Shown here: positions 45,539 through 55,735 of the stretch, piece by piece
Layout of the letters: every line of letters starts with the position of its first letter
How positions within the stretch are numbered: the stretch's first letter is position 1
Source of the DNA: Nonomuraea endophytica
GTDB lineage: Bacteria; Actinomycetota; Actinomycetes; Streptosporangiales; Streptosporangiaceae
Direction: 5' to 3'
Assembly: GCF_014203235.1 (NCBI RefSeq)
Contig: NZ_JACHIN010000003.1
Coordinates: 362,056 to 426,055 of the forward strand
DNA: 64,000 nucleotides
Program-made: the position numbers and the translations under genes
The notes under the pieces: model-generated
Databases searched by the model: none
The model's input: the letters and a program-made list of their open reading frames with translations, nothing else
Told to the model about the DNA's origin: nothing

Positions 45539-46932
45539 GAGAGCAGGGTGGCCATCCAGCCCTCGATCTCGTCCGGGTGGCGGGGGAGGGCGGCGGACAT
45601 GAGGCGGGCTCCGTCCCGGGTGATGACGAGGTCGTCCTCGATGCGCACCCCGATGCCCCTGAACTCCGCCGGCAGCGTGAGGTCGTCGGGCTGCAGGTAG
45701 AGGCCGGGCTCGACGGTGAGCACCTGGCCCTCCTCCAGCACGCCGTCCAGGTAGACCTCGGTGCGCGCCCTGGCGCAGTCGTGCACGTCCAGGCCGAGCA
45801 TGTGGCCGCTGCTGCACAGCGTGTAGCGGCGGTAGAGGCCGCTGTCCATGAGCTCGTCGGCCGAGCCCCTGAGCAGGCCCCAGTCCCGCAGGCCCTCGGC
45901 GATCACGCGCATGGCGGCCAGGTGGAAGTCACGGAAGCGGGCGCCGGGCCGCAGCGCGGCGATTCCGGCGTTCTGCGCCTCGTACACCAGCGTGTACACC
46001 TGGCGCTGCACCGGACTGAAACGGCCCGACAGCGGCAGCGTGCGGGTGATGTCGGCGGTGTAGAGGCTGTCGGCCTCGACTCCGGCGTCCATGAGCAGCA
46101 GCTCGCTCGGGTCGAGGCGGCCGTCGTTGCGGATCCAGTGGAGCACGCAGGCGTGCGCGCCGGAGGCCACGATGCTGTCGTAGCCGACCGCGTTGCCCTC
46201 CAGCCGCGAGCGCAGCCCGAAGATCCCCTCCAGGTAGCGCTCGCCGCGCGTGTGCCGCAAGGCCTCGGGCAGGGCGCGGACCACGTCCTCGAAGCCGCGC
46301 ACGCTGGCGTCCACGGCCCCCTGCAGCTCGGCGATCTCCCACTCGTCCTTGATCAGCCGCATCTCCGACAGGAAGGTCGCGAAGTCCGCGTCGCCCACGC
46401 CGGGCGCGACGGCCGCGTCCACGACCGGGTCCACGCCGCGCAGCACGCGGGCCGGTCCGGCCGGGCTGAAGTCGTGGATGTCCGCGCACTCCAGCTGGTA
46501 GAGCCGCTCGGCCTCGGCCAGGTCGGGGCGGCGGCCCACCCAGAACTCGCCGTAGCGCCGGTCGCGGTAGAACGCCTCCGAGCCGCCCTCGCGCGGCGAG
46601 CGCGGGCGCAGATACAGCCTGGCCTGCCCGTCGGGCTCGATCACCAGCACGTCGTCAGGCTCGCTCGCGCCGGTCAGATAGGAGTACGCGCTGTGCGGCC
46701 GGAACCGGTGGTCGCTGTCGTTGCTGCGCACCCGGAGCACCCCGGCCGGCACGATCAGCCGCTCGCCGGGGAAACGGGCGGCCAGGGCGGCCCTGCGCTT
46801 GGCCGCCCAGGGCGCGACGGGCAGTGCGCTCAGGTCGGTACGCCGGGTGTCGGCCCACCCCGTGCGCATGAAGGCGGCCAGTTCTTCGGTGATGGGCAGG
46901 TCGTGGCTACCGGTGTTCAGCTGCTCGTTCAT
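45535..46932 (-). CDS. aminopeptidase P family metalloprotease (Xaa-Pro aminopeptidase)
   Basis: 465 residues. An N-terminal creatinase-like domain (1-170; SAYSYLTGASEPDDVLVIEP) is followed by the pita-bread catalytic domain. All five metal ligands are visible: Asp in LLMDAGVE, Asp in YTADITRT, His in GHMLGLDVHD, Glu in TVEPGLYL and Glu in RIEDDLVIT. It removes an N-terminal residue before proline. No signal peptide. Divergent from the CBS gene with a 155-bp gap containing an AT-rich ATATTAAT element just upstream of its start, probably its promoter. Confidence 0.94.
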   Translation of the reverse strand: MNEQLNTGSHDLPITEELAAFMRTGWADTRRTDLSALPVAPWAAKRRAALAARFPGERLIVPAGVLRVRSNDSDHRFRPHSAYSYLTGASEPDDVLVIEPDGQARLYLRPRSPREGGSEAFYRDRRYGEFWVGRRPDLAEAERLYQLECADIHDFSPAGPARVLRGVDPVVDAAVAPGVGDADFATFLSEMRLIKDEWEIAELQGAVDASVRGFEDVVRALPEALRHTRGERYLEGIFGLRSRLEGNAVGYDSIVASGAHACVLHWIRNDGRLDPSELLLMDAGVEADSLYTADITRTLPLSGRFSPVQRQVYTLVYEAQNAGIAALRPGARFRDFHLAAMRVIAEGLRDWGLLRGSADELMDSGLYRRYTLCSSGHMLGLDVHDCARARTEVYLDGVLEEGQVLTVEPGLYLQPDDLTLPAEFRGIGVRIEDDLVITRDGARLMSAALPRHPDEIEGWMATLLS

Positions 46933-46989
46933 CGCTTCCCTGCGCTGCGGTCGGAGAGTGGTATTTCACATATTAATAGGGCATCCGTG

Positions 46990-47011
46990 CGGCAAGCCAG
47001 CCTACTTGCCG
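46990..47011. promoter_or_regulatory. inverted repeat CGGCAAG-N8-CTTGCCG in the peptidase/CBS divergent region
   Basis: Perfect 7-bp arms (46990-46996, 47005-47011) around 8 nt. It lies just downstream, on the plus strand, of the AT-rich stretch TATTTCACATATTAATAGG (46961-46979). It may be an operator or an RNA hairpin in the CBS-gene leader. Confidence 0.35.
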
Positions 47012-47087
47012 ACGGAAGAGGGCACGGAGTGCTTAGCCCAGGCGTTGAGCGGGGAAAGACCCTCCTACGAGAGCCGAGGTGGTGCAG

Positions 47088-47516
47088 ATGCTCATTGGAA
47101 CTATCCTGCGCAACAAGGGCAGCGACGTGATGACCGTGGCACCCGGAGCCACGGTCAGGGAACTGCTGGCGCAGCTTGCCGAACACAACATCGGCGCCGT
47201 CGTCGTCTCAGCCGACGGCGAGACGATCGACGGCATCGTCTCCGAACGCGACGTCGTCCGCCGCCTGCACGACCAGGGCGCCGCCGTCCTGGACGCCCAG
47301 GTCGCGGCGATCATGACGACGGAGGTCCGCACCGTCGGGCCCACCGCCAACGTCGACGAGCTGCGCCAGATCATGACGACCCACCGCTTCCGCCACATGC
47401 CCGTCGTCGACAAGGGCCGCCTGGTCGGCATCGTGAGCATCGGCGACGTGGTCAAGAGCGCTATAGAGGAGCTGGAGACGGAGAAGGCATCCCTGGTGGA
47501 CTACCTGCACCGGTGA
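47088..47516 (+). CDS. tandem CBS-domain protein
   Basis: 142 residues from ATG 47088, with CGAGG about 8 nt before; GTG 47079 and 47082 are alternatives. Two CBS motifs: DVMTVAPGATVRELLAQLAE with GIVSERDVVRRL, and IMTTEVRTVGPTANVDELRQ with GIVSIGDVVKSAIEE. Stand-alone CBS pairs bind adenine nucleotides and act as energy or redox sensors. It resembles the hypoxia/stress-linked CBS proteins of actinobacteria. Its last 56 nt overlap the convergent ABC ATPase gene. Confidence 0.92.
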   Translation: MLIGTILRNKGSDVMTVAPGATVRELLAQLAEHNIGAVVVSADGETIDGIVSERDVVRRLHDQGAAVLDAQVAAIMTTEVRTVGPTANVDELRQIMTTHRFRHMPVVDKGRLVGIVSIGDVVKSAIEELETEKASLVDYLHR

Positions 47517-48127
47517 GCTCGGCCCGGGTGTCGGCCCAGCGGTCCAGCAGGACCTCGTCGTGGCTGATGGCCAGCACCCCGGCTCCCGTCCTGTCGCGGT
47601 AGGCGTTGACCACCGCGACCAGATAGGCCTGCGTGGAAGCGTCCAGCATCGTGGTCATCTCATCACAGATCAGATAGCCGGGATCCAGCGTCAGCGCCCG
47701 CGCCAGGCACGCCCGCTGCAGCTGGCCGTCCGACACCTCGTGCGGGCGGCGGGTCAGCAGATCGCCGGTCAGCCCCACCTCGGCCGCCAGCGCGCCCACC
47801 CGCGACTCGTCCGGACGGCCCATCGCGGCCAGTGGCTCGGCGATGATCTCGCGCAGCCGCAGCTTCGGATCCACCGCCAGCCGGGGCTGCTGGTAGAGCA
47901 GCGCCACCCGGGTGCGCAGCTCGCGCGGCGCCCGCTGCCGCCAGCCGCGCACCTGGGCGCCGTCCACGCTCAGCGCGCCGCCCGCCGGTCGCAACATCAT
48001 CGCCAGCACCCTGGCCAGCGTCGACTTGCCGCAGCCGCTCGGGCCGCCCAGCCCCACCACCTGGCCGGGCGGCAGGTCGAACGAGACCCGGTCCAGGACC
48101 GTCCGCCGGCCGTACCTCACGGTGATC

Positions 48128-48144
<17 letters not shown>
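47461..48144 (-). CDS. peptide/nickel-type ABC transporter ATPase, second (DppF-like)
   Basis: 227 residues. Walker A GGPSGCGKSTLARVLAMM, Q-loop LLYQQPRLAVD, Walker B GYLICDEMTTMLD, H-loop AISHDEV. The ABC signature reads VSDGQLQRACLARA, with Asp where LSGGQ has the first Gly, and Walker B uses DEMT in place of DEPT; both are known in nickel-peptide importer ATPases of this type. It lacks the C-terminal oligopeptide-binding extension seen in its partner. Last of five genes of a minus-strand importer operon. Confidence 0.9.
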
Positions 48145-49047
<903 letters not shown>

Positions 49048-49051
<4 letters not shown>

Positions 49052-49896
49052 AGCGACAGCTCCGATCGGGTGCGCGGGTTGAGACGGTCGCGCCAGTGCT
49101 GGGTGAGCACCGAGACCGCCAGCGTCGGCACGAGGATGAACAGGCCGGGCGCGAAGCTCGACCACCAGTCGCCCGACAGCAGCGAGCGCTGACCGTCGTT
49201 GATCATGTTGCCCAGCGAGGCCAGATGCGGTGGCAGGCCCAGGCCCAGGAAGCTGAGCGCGGTCTCGTGCCAGATCGCGTGCGGCACCATCAGCACGGTG
49301 GCCAGCAGCAGGTGCGGCGCCAGGTGGGGCAGCAGGTGGCGCCTGACCACCCGGGCCCGGCTCGCGCCGCCCGAGACCGCCGCCTCCACGAACGGGCGCT
49401 CGCGCAGCGACAGCACCTCCGAGCGGACGATGCGCGCGGCGGTCGTCCAGTGGGTGACGCCCACCGAGACGATCACCGCGTAGGGGCTCGGCGCGAACAT
49501 GGCCACGATGAAGATGCCGAGCAGCAGGTGGGGCAGCGCGGAGAAGCCGTCCACCACCCGCATGAGCAGGCGGTCGGGCAGACCCCCGAGACTGCCCGCC
49601 GCCAGTCCGATGAGGCCGCCGATGACCATGCTCACCAGCGCGGCCACCAGGCCGACCATGAACGAGACGCGCAGGCCGTACAGCGAGCGCAGCAGCACGT
49701 CGCGGCCCATCTCGTCGGTGCCGAGCGGGTGCGCGAGCGACGGCGCCAGGCCGGCCGAGCGCAGGTCGACCAGCTGCTGGTCGAGCTGGACGATCGGCGG
49801 CACCACCAGCACGGCCAGCGCCAGCACGCCCAGCGTGATCGCGGCCGCCCAAACACCCTTGCGGCGAACCTTCACCTGGGCCAACTCGGTCGTCAT
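49048..49896 (-). CDS. peptide/nickel-type ABC transporter permease (DppC-like)
   Basis: 282 residues from ATG 49896, overlapping the previous permease stop as ATGA; the long frame upstream is a shadow. Five to six helices with the N-terminal LAHPLGTDEMGRDVLLRSLY signature and the EAA loop VEAAVSGGASRARVVRRHLL. Heterodimeric partner of the DppB-like permease. Confidence 0.93.
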
Positions 49897-50855
49897 GATG
49901 TGGCCACCCTCGGGTCGGCGAGCCGGTACGCCAGGTCGGCGACGAGGTTGCCGGTCAGCACCGCGACGGTCCCGAGCAGCGTCAGCACCGCCAGCAGCGG
50001 GAAGTCCACCGCCAGCGCCGCCTGCACCGACGTCGAGGCCACGCCCGGCCAGGAGAAGACGGTCTCCACCAGGATCGCGCCGGTGACCAGTTCGGGGATG
50101 CGGGCGCCCAGCAGCGTGAGGAACGGCAGCAGCGCCGAGCGCAGCGCGTGCCGGATCAGTACCGTGCGTTCCCTGAGCCCGCGGGCCCTGGCGCCGGTGA
50201 CGAAGTCCTCGCGCAGGGTTCCGATCACCGACTCGCGCACGTACAACACCAGCCACGACGACTGCGAGACCGCCAGCACCGTCACCGGCAGCACCATGTG
50301 CCTGGCCACGTCGAGCGGGTCCACCGTGGTCGAGGCGGCGTCGGTCAGGCCGCCCGCGGGCAGCCAGCCGAGCTTGACCGAGAAGACGTAGACGACCAGC
50401 AGCGCCAGCCAGAACACCGGCGCCGACTCGTTGGCGAACGCGGCGCCGGTGATCACCCGGTCCAGCGCGCCGCCCTGCCGCCAGGCGGCCAGCGTGCCCA
50501 CGAGCAGGCTGCCGGCCAGCATGAGCACGATCGCCGAGCCGGTCGCCAGCAGCGTCCACGGCAGCCGCTCGGTCACCACGTCCAGGACCGGGCGGTGGAA
50601 GGAGCGCGACTCGCCCAGGTCGCCCTGGACGAGGTTGCCGAGCCAGGTGGCGTACTGCTCCATGATCGGGCGGTCGAGCGCCCAGTTGGCCCTGATCTGG
50701 GCGACCACCTCGGGCGAGGTGGTCATCGCCCGATCACCCAGATACTGCCGGACCGGGTCGAACGGCGAGGCGCTGGCCAGCGCGAACATCCCGATCGTGA
50801 CCATGATCAGGACGGGCGCCGCGAACGCCAGCCGCCACAGGACGAGGCGCAGCAT
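49893..50855 (-). CDS. peptide/nickel-type ABC transporter permease (DppB-like)
   Basis: 320 residues. Six helices, with the N-terminal periplasmic loop signature DRPIMEQYATWLGNLVQGDL and GESRSFHRPVLDVV, and the EAA loop FVTGARARGLRERTVLIRHA. Starts at ATG 50855, overlapping the binding-protein stop by one base (TGATG). Confidence 0.93.
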   Translation of the reverse strand: MLRLVLWRLAFAAPVLIMVTIGMFALASASPFDPVRQYLGDRAMTTSPEVVAQIRANWALDRPIMEQYATWLGNLVQGDLGESRSFHRPVLDVVTERLPWTLLATGSAIVLMLAGSLLVGTLAAWRQGGALDRVITGAAFANESAPVFWLALLVVYVFSVKLGWLPAGGLTDAASTTVDPLDVARHMVLPVTVLAVSQSSWLVLYVRESVIGTLREDFVTGARARGLRERTVLIRHALRSALLPFLTLLGARIPELVTGAILVETVFSWPGVASTSVQAALAVDFPLLAVLTLLGTVAVLTGNLVADLAYRLADPRVATS

Positions 50856-52414
50856 CAGACGCCGGGCTTCCAGGTGTGGATGTCGCGGAACAGTCCGCCG
50901 GTCGCGTGCTCATGGGCGTCCACGCTCTGCTGGATGCCCTGGTAGGAACCGCGCACCACGTAGACGTGCTTGAGGAAGGTCAGGTAGGTCCAGGCCTCGT
51001 CCTCGCGGATCAGCTTCTGGAACTCGTCGTACGCCTGCTTGCGCACCGCCGGGTCGGCCGACTCGCGGCCCTTCTCCAGCACCTTGTCCACGGCCGGGTT
51101 GGAGTAGTGGCCGGGGTTGAAGAAGCCCTTGCCCGCCTGGGAGGAGTGGAACAGGTCGTAGTTGATGTAGTCGGGGTCGTACGGCGAGCCGTACCCCATC
51201 ATGAGGGCGTCCTGGGCCATGCGGGGCTCGATGGCGTCCCAGTCGAGACCGGCCAGCTTCACCTCGATGCCCGCCTTCTTGGCGTCGGAGGCGGCGGCCA
51301 GGGCCAGCTCCTTGCGCAGCGAGTCGCCGGCCGGGTACATGAGCGTGAAGCTCGCCTTGGTGGCGCCCTTGGCGCGGATGCCGTCGGAGCCCGGCTTCCA
51401 GCCGGCGTCGTCGAGCACCTTCGTGGCCTGCGGGAGGTCGGCGGCCGGGTTGCCGGTGATCTCCTTGTTGTGCCAGGCGATGTCGTGCGGGACCGGGCCG
51501 AAGGCGGGCTCACCGGCGCCGGCGAGGATCGAGTCGACCATCGCCTGACGGTCCACGGCCAGGCTGAACGCCTTCCTGATCGCCCGGTCGCCGGTCACCG
51601 CGGGCTTCGACGGGAACATGATGCCCCGGTAGTCCGCGCTGTGCTGCTTGTACACGGTCACGCCCCGCTGGCCCTCGAAGCGCTTGGCGGCCTTCGGCGG
51701 GAGCACGGTCGCGTCGAACTCACCGGCCGCCAGGCGCGTGGAGCGCACGTTGTCGTCCGGGGCGAAGGCCACCACGACCTTCTTGATGGCCGGCGCGCCG
51801 CCCCAGTACTTCTCGTTGGCGGCCAGCGAGATCTTGTCGCCGGGCGTCCACTGGGTGAAGGTGTACGGGCCGGTGCCCACGGGCTTGGCCGGGTCGATGC
51901 CGCCGTCGGGCACGATGCCGAGCGTGGTGCGCTGGGTGAGCGGGGCGTACGGGTACTTGAGCGTGAACTCGACCGTCTTGGCGTCCGGCGCGGCGACCTT
52001 GTCGATGGCCGCGTAGTCGCCGGAGATCGGGGAGCTCGCCTTGGGGTCCAGGATGGTCGTGTAGGTGTAGACGACGTCCTTGCTGGTGAGCGCGCGGCCG
52101 TCGTGGAAGGTGACGCCGTCGCGCAGCTTGAAGGTGACCTTCTTGCCGTCGGGCGAGGTGACCGGCGGCTGGGCGGCCAGCGCCGGCTTCAGCGAGAGGT
52201 CGGGGGACCTGGACATGAGGCCGTCGAACATCAGCGAGCCGCCGTCGGCCGCGTAGCCGAGGATCGGGCTGAGGTTCTCGAACTCCGAGCTGATGCCGAT
52301 GACGAAGGTGTCGTCGCCCTGGTTCTGGGCGCCTGGCTGTGCCGGGCCTGACGGCGCGGAACATGCGGTGAGCACGGCGATGGACAGCAAGGCGGCGGGC
52401 CGGGCCAGCCTCAT
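50855..52414 (-). CDS. ABC transporter substrate-binding lipoprotein, family 5 (peptide/nickel type)
   Basis: 519 residues from ATG 52414 (GGAGG about 7-11 nt upstream). Signal peptide MRLARPAALLSIAVLTAC with lipobox Cys18. The body is SBP_bac_5: FKLRDGVTFHDGRALTSKDV, the repeated IRKAFSLAVDRQAMVDSIL and the C-terminal DEAWTYLTFLKHVYVVRG. First gene of the importer operon (binding protein, two permeases, two ATPases). The ligand could be an oligopeptide, nickel chelate or other solute; no residue decides it. Confidence 0.93.
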   Translation of the reverse strand: MRLARPAALLSIAVLTACSAPSGPAQPGAQNQGDDTFVIGISSEFENLSPILGYAADGGSLMFDGLMSRSPDLSLKPALAAQPPVTSPDGKKVTFKLRDGVTFHDGRALTSKDVVYTYTTILDPKASSPISGDYAAIDKVAAPDAKTVEFTLKYPYAPLTQRTTLGIVPDGGIDPAKPVGTGPYTFTQWTPGDKISLAANEKYWGGAPAIKKVVVAFAPDDNVRSTRLAAGEFDATVLPPKAAKRFEGQRGVTVYKQHSADYRGIMFPSKPAVTGDRAIRKAFSLAVDRQAMVDSILAGAGEPAFGPVPHDIAWHNKEITGNPAADLPQATKVLDDAGWKPGSDGIRAKGATKASFTLMYPAGDSLRKELALAAASDAKKAGIEVKLAGLDWDAIEPRMAQDALMMGYGSPYDPDYINYDLFHSSQAGKGFFNPGHYSNPAVDKVLEKGRESADPAVRKQAYDEFQKLIREDEAWTYLTFLKHVYVVRGSYQGIQQSVDAHEHATGGLFRDIHTWKPGV

Positions 52415-52525
52415 GTTGAACCTCCGGGGGAAGGATGGGACTCCGGCGAGCATAATCTGCACCTGCGAACTCATCGCAATAAGGGGGGTTGTTATGGGGT
52501 AGGTGAGGCGTGGGAGTCTTGTCCG

Positions 52526-53086
52526 GTGACGTACGGGCCCCCCGAACCACCCCGCGCGACGAGCAGTCCGTCGGTGATCCTTCTCGTGGCGGGACTGACT
52601 GCGGCGCTGGGGTTCCTGATCGGGTACTTCGCCGGGCTGGGCGAGGGGGAGCCGATCACCTCGCCGGGGCCGACGGTGACGGTCACGATGGACGAGCCGC
52701 TACCTGACGAGAGCGCCCCGCCGTCTGCGCAGCCGTCTTCTGAGCCGTCCGGCCTGCCCTCGTCCCTGCCCTCAGGTCTGCCCTCCTCGCTTCCGTCCGG
52801 GCTGCCTTCGGGGTTGCCGTCCACGTTGCCCTCGGGGTTGACCTCCGGGCTCGCGGGCGGGAACAGGACGCTGGCCGTACCGCAGGAGATGCAGCCCGGC
52901 ACCTACCGCACCACCGGCCCCGCGCCCGGCCAGAGCACCTGCTACTGGGCCCGGCTCAAGGGCGTCAGCGGGATCGGCGACGTGATCGCCGCCGACATGG
53001 TCACCGGCCCTGCCACCGTCACCATCCAGCCGGCCGACAAGGCGTTCCAGACCGGCGGCTGCGCCGACTGGGTCAGGGCATCCTGA
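52526..53086 (+). CDS. membrane-anchored, Pro/Ser/Gly/Leu-repeat surface protein of unknown function
   Basis: 186 residues from GTG 52526 with GGGAG about 9 nt upstream. A short cytoplasmic start, one transmembrane helix (about 16-36, SVILLVAGLTAALGFLIGYF), then an extracytoplasmic linker with about ten PSGLPSSL-type units (about 73-108), and a C-terminal domain of about 75 residues beginning NRTLAVPQEMQPGTYRTTGP with two cysteines (STCYWARL and GGCADW). The C-terminal domain recurs in actinobacterial exported proteins of unknown role. The linker looks like a cell-wall spacer. Divergent from the ABC importer. Confidence 0.78.
   Translation: MTYGPPEPPRATSSPSVILLVAGLTAALGFLIGYFAGLGEGEPITSPGPTVTVTMDEPLPDESAPPSAQPSSEPSGLPSSLPSGLPSSLPSGLPSGLPSTLPSGLTSGLAGGNRTLAVPQEMQPGTYRTTGPAPGQSTCYWARLKGVSGIGDVIAADMVTGPATVTIQPADKAFQTGGCADWVRAS
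52746..52850 (+). repeat. in-frame repeats encoding PSGLPSSL units
   Basis: Degenerate 12- to 24-bp tandem units such as CCGTCCGGGCTGCCTTCG. Copies have drifted at third positions, so the array is older than the ScpB and AlkA minisatellites. Confidence 0.75.
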
Positions 53087-53132
53087 ACCCCCCGCGGGGG
53101 AATCAACAACCAAACGTCCCGAGGAGGATGCC

Positions 53133-53927
53133 ATGTCCGTACTGCGCAGCCTGGTGGAGTCCGTCCGCAGCGGCGCGATCGAGGTCGTCGACCTGACCGC
53201 GCCGCTGTCGTCCGAGACCCCGATCCTGCAGCTGCCCGAGCCGTTCGGGAACACCATCCCCTTCCGGCTGGAGGAGATCAGCCGCTACGACGACCGCGGC
53301 CCCGCCTGGTACTGGAACGACATCCACACCGGAGAACACACCGGGACCCACTTCGACGCCCCGGTCCACTGGGTGAGCGGGCGCGACGGGCACGACGTCG
53401 CCCAGGTGCCGACCGGCCACCTGCTCGCGCCCGCCGTCGTGCTCGACGTGGCCGCCGAGGCGGAGAAGGACTCCGACTTCCTGCTCCGGGTCGAGCACGT
53501 CCAGGAGTGGGAGCGGGCCAACGGCGCGCTGCCCGAGGGCGGCTGGCTGCTCTACCGGACCGGCTGGGACGCCCGCTCCCACGACCAGGCCGCCTTCCTC
53601 AACGCCGACGAGACCGGCCCGCACAGTCCCGGCATCTCCGTCGAGTGCGCCCGCTGGCTGGCCGAGCAGACGCCCATCCTCGGGGTCGGCGTCGAGACCG
53701 TCGGCACCGACGCCGGCGCCGCCCACTCCTTCGACCCGCCGTTCCCCTGCCACTCCTTCCTGCTCGGCGCCGGCAAGTACGGCCTCACCCAGCTCCGCAA
53801 CCTCCACCGCCTGCCCGTCACCGGCGCCGTCGTCCTGGCCCCGCCGCTGCCGATCGTGGGCGGCTCCGGCAGTCCCGTGCGCGTCCTGGCGCTGGTCGAG
53901 CACGGCGCCGCCGAGGCCGCGCGGTGA
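53133..53927 (+). CDS. cyclase family protein (kynurenine formamidase-like metal hydrolase)
   Basis: 264 residues, ATG 53133 with GAGGAGG 7-13 nt upstream. The family metal motif HTGTHFDAPVHW (HxGTHxDxPxH) is at about 69-80. Related enzymes hydrolyse N-formylkynurenine, isatin or similar amides. It is translationally coupled (GTGA) to a thiamine-diphosphate enzyme, so the pair probably performs consecutive steps on one substrate; isatin- or aryl-oxo-acid-type chemistry is possible but not shown. Confidence 0.88.
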   Translation: MSVLRSLVESVRSGAIEVVDLTAPLSSETPILQLPEPFGNTIPFRLEEISRYDDRGPAWYWNDIHTGEHTGTHFDAPVHWVSGRDGHDVAQVPTGHLLAPAVVLDVAAEAEKDSDFLLRVEHVQEWERANGALPEGGWLLYRTGWDARSHDQAAFLNADETGPHSPGISVECARWLAEQTPILGVGVETVGTDAGAAHSFDPPFPCHSFLLGAGKYGLTQLRNLHRLPVTGAVVLAPPLPIVGGSGSPVRVLALVEHGAAEAAR

Positions 53928-55735
53928 TCGTCGCGGAGGCCGTCGGGCGGCTGCTGGCCGCCGCGGGGGTGGACACCGCGTTCGGGGTGGTCGGCAGCGG
54001 CAACTTCCACCTCACCAATGCTTTGGTACGGCACGGCGCCCGCTTCGTCGCCGCCCGGCACGAGGGCGGCGCCGCCACCATGGCCGACGCCTACACCCGC
54101 ATGAGCGGCCGGGTCGCCGTCCTCACCGTCCACCAGGGCCCCGGCCTGACGAACGCGATGACCGGCATCGCGGAGGCCGCCAAGAGCCGCACACCCCTGC
54201 TGGTCCTGGCCGCCGACGTCACCGAACCGCACTCCAACTTCCACCTCGACCAGGCGGCGCTGGCCAGGGCGGTGGGGGCGGTGCCGATGCGGCTGACCTG
54301 CGCGCAGGACGCGCTGGAGGCGTTGCGGGTGGCCCGCGACGACCGCCGCACCGTCGTCCTGAGCCTCCCCCTCGACATCCAGTCCACCCCCGCCCCGGAC
54401 TGGACCACCCTCACCACCCAGTCACACACAACCACCCTCTCCTCCAGCCCGCACACGCCTTCGCAGGGCCTGGACACGCCGCCGCCGCTGCCGGAAGGGC
54501 CCTCAACGCCGGAGGCACGGACACCCGTGGCGGGGTTGGGCGCGGTTTCGCCCGGCGCTGCAGGGTCCGAGGCGATCGGGGGCGGTAGCGGGACTGGCGA
54601 GGACCTTCCCGGGGTGCACGGGGCGGATCATGGGGCTGGCGAGGGTGGTCCTGGGGTGGGGGAGCTGGTGCGGTTGCTGGGGGAGGCCCGGCGGCCGGTG
54701 TTCGTGGCCGGGCGGGGTGCCCGGCACGCGCGGCGGGAGCTGGAGGATCTGGCCGACCTGACCGGCGCGCTGCTCGCCACCTCCGCCGTGGCCAGGGGCC
54801 TGTTCCGCGGCAGCCCGTGGGACCTGGACGTCAGCGGCGGCTTCAGCACCCCGCTGACCGCCGAGCTGATCAGCGGCGCCGACCTCGTGGTCGCCTGGGG
54901 CTGCGCGCTCAACATGTGGACCACCCGGCACGGCTCCCTGATCACGCCCGGCACGCGGGTGGCGCAGGTCGATCTCGAACACCCGGTGGCCGCCCGGCAC
55001 GTCCAGGTGGACCTGCCGGTGACCGGTGAGGTCGCCCGGGTGGCCGCCGCCGTCAGGGAACTGCTGCCCGCGCACCCGCCCGCCGGATATCGCTCTCCCG
55101 GCCTGGCAAGGCGGATCGCGGCCGAGGGGAGGTGGCGGGCGGTGCCGTACCAGGACGAGACGGGGGAAGGGCGCATCGATCCGCGGACGCTCACCATCGC
55201 CCTGGACGACATCCTCCCCGCCGAACGCGTCATCGCCCCAGACTCAGGAAATTTCATGGGATATCCGTCGATGTGGATGGACGTCCCGGATGAGCGGGGC
55301 TTCTGCTTCACCCAGGCGTTCCAGTCGATCGGGCTCGGGCTGGCCACCGCGATCGGGGCGGCGCTGGCCCTGCCCGATCGGATGCCCGTCGCCGCACTCG
55401 GGGACGGCGGCGCGCTCATGGGCGTCTCCGAGCTGGAAACCGTCGCCCGTCTCGGCCTGCCCATGGTGATCGTGGTCTACGACGACGAGGCGTACGGCGC
55501 CGAGGTCCACCACTTCACCGGCCGGCCGCACGACACCGTGACCTTCCCGCCCACCGACCTCGCGGCCATGGCGCGGGCACTCGGCATGGCCGCCGTCACC
55601 GTCACCGAGCCCGCCGACCTGCGAGCCGTCTCCGACTGGCTGGACGGCCCCAGGGACCGCGCGATCCTCGTCCACGCGAAGATCACCAGAGAGCGGCCGT
55701 CCTGGTGGCTGGAGGAGGCGTTCAAAGGCCACTAA
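53924..55735 (+). CDS. thiamine-diphosphate-dependent enzyme (acetolactate synthase/decarboxylase family) with disordered insert
   Basis: 603 residues from GTG 53924, coupled to the cyclase gene. The pyrimidine-binding domain (1-156) has the catalytic Glu E47 in AARHEGGAATMADAYTR; the central domain spans about 246-390; the PP domain (about 415-603) has GDGG at 493-496 and VVYDDEAYGAEVHHF. In the canonical GDG-X(24-27)-N Mg2+ motif the Asn is Asp here. Residues about 157-245 are a Thr/Ser/Pro then Gly-rich linker absent from ordinary members. Benzoylformate- or oxo-acid-decarboxylase-like activity is possible. The end overlaps dhaM by 4 nt. Confidence 0.87.
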   Translation: MIVAEAVGRLLAAAGVDTAFGVVGSGNFHLTNALVRHGARFVAARHEGGAATMADAYTRMSGRVAVLTVHQGPGLTNAMTGIAEAAKSRTPLLVLAADVTEPHSNFHLDQAALARAVGAVPMRLTCAQDALEALRVARDDRRTVVLSLPLDIQSTPAPDWTTLTTQSHTTTLSSSPHTPSQGLDTPPPLPEGPSTPEARTPVAGLGAVSPGAAGSEAIGGGSGTGEDLPGVHGADHGAGEGGPGVGELVRLLGEARRPVFVAGRGARHARRELEDLADLTGALLATSAVARGLFRGSPWDLDVSGGFSTPLTAELISGADLVVAWGCALNMWTTRHGSLITPGTRVAQVDLEHPVAARHVQVDLPVTGEVARVAAAVRELLPAHPPAGYRSPGLARRIAAEGRWRAVPYQDETGEGRIDPRTLTIALDDILPAERVIAPDSGNFMGYPSMWMDVPDERGFCFTQAFQSIGLGLATAIGAALALPDRMPVAALGDGGALMGVSELETVARLGLPMVIVVYDDEAYGAEVHHFTGRPHDTVTFPPTDLAAMARALGMAAVTVTEPADLRAVSDWLDGPRDRAILVHAKITRERPSWWLEEAFKGH

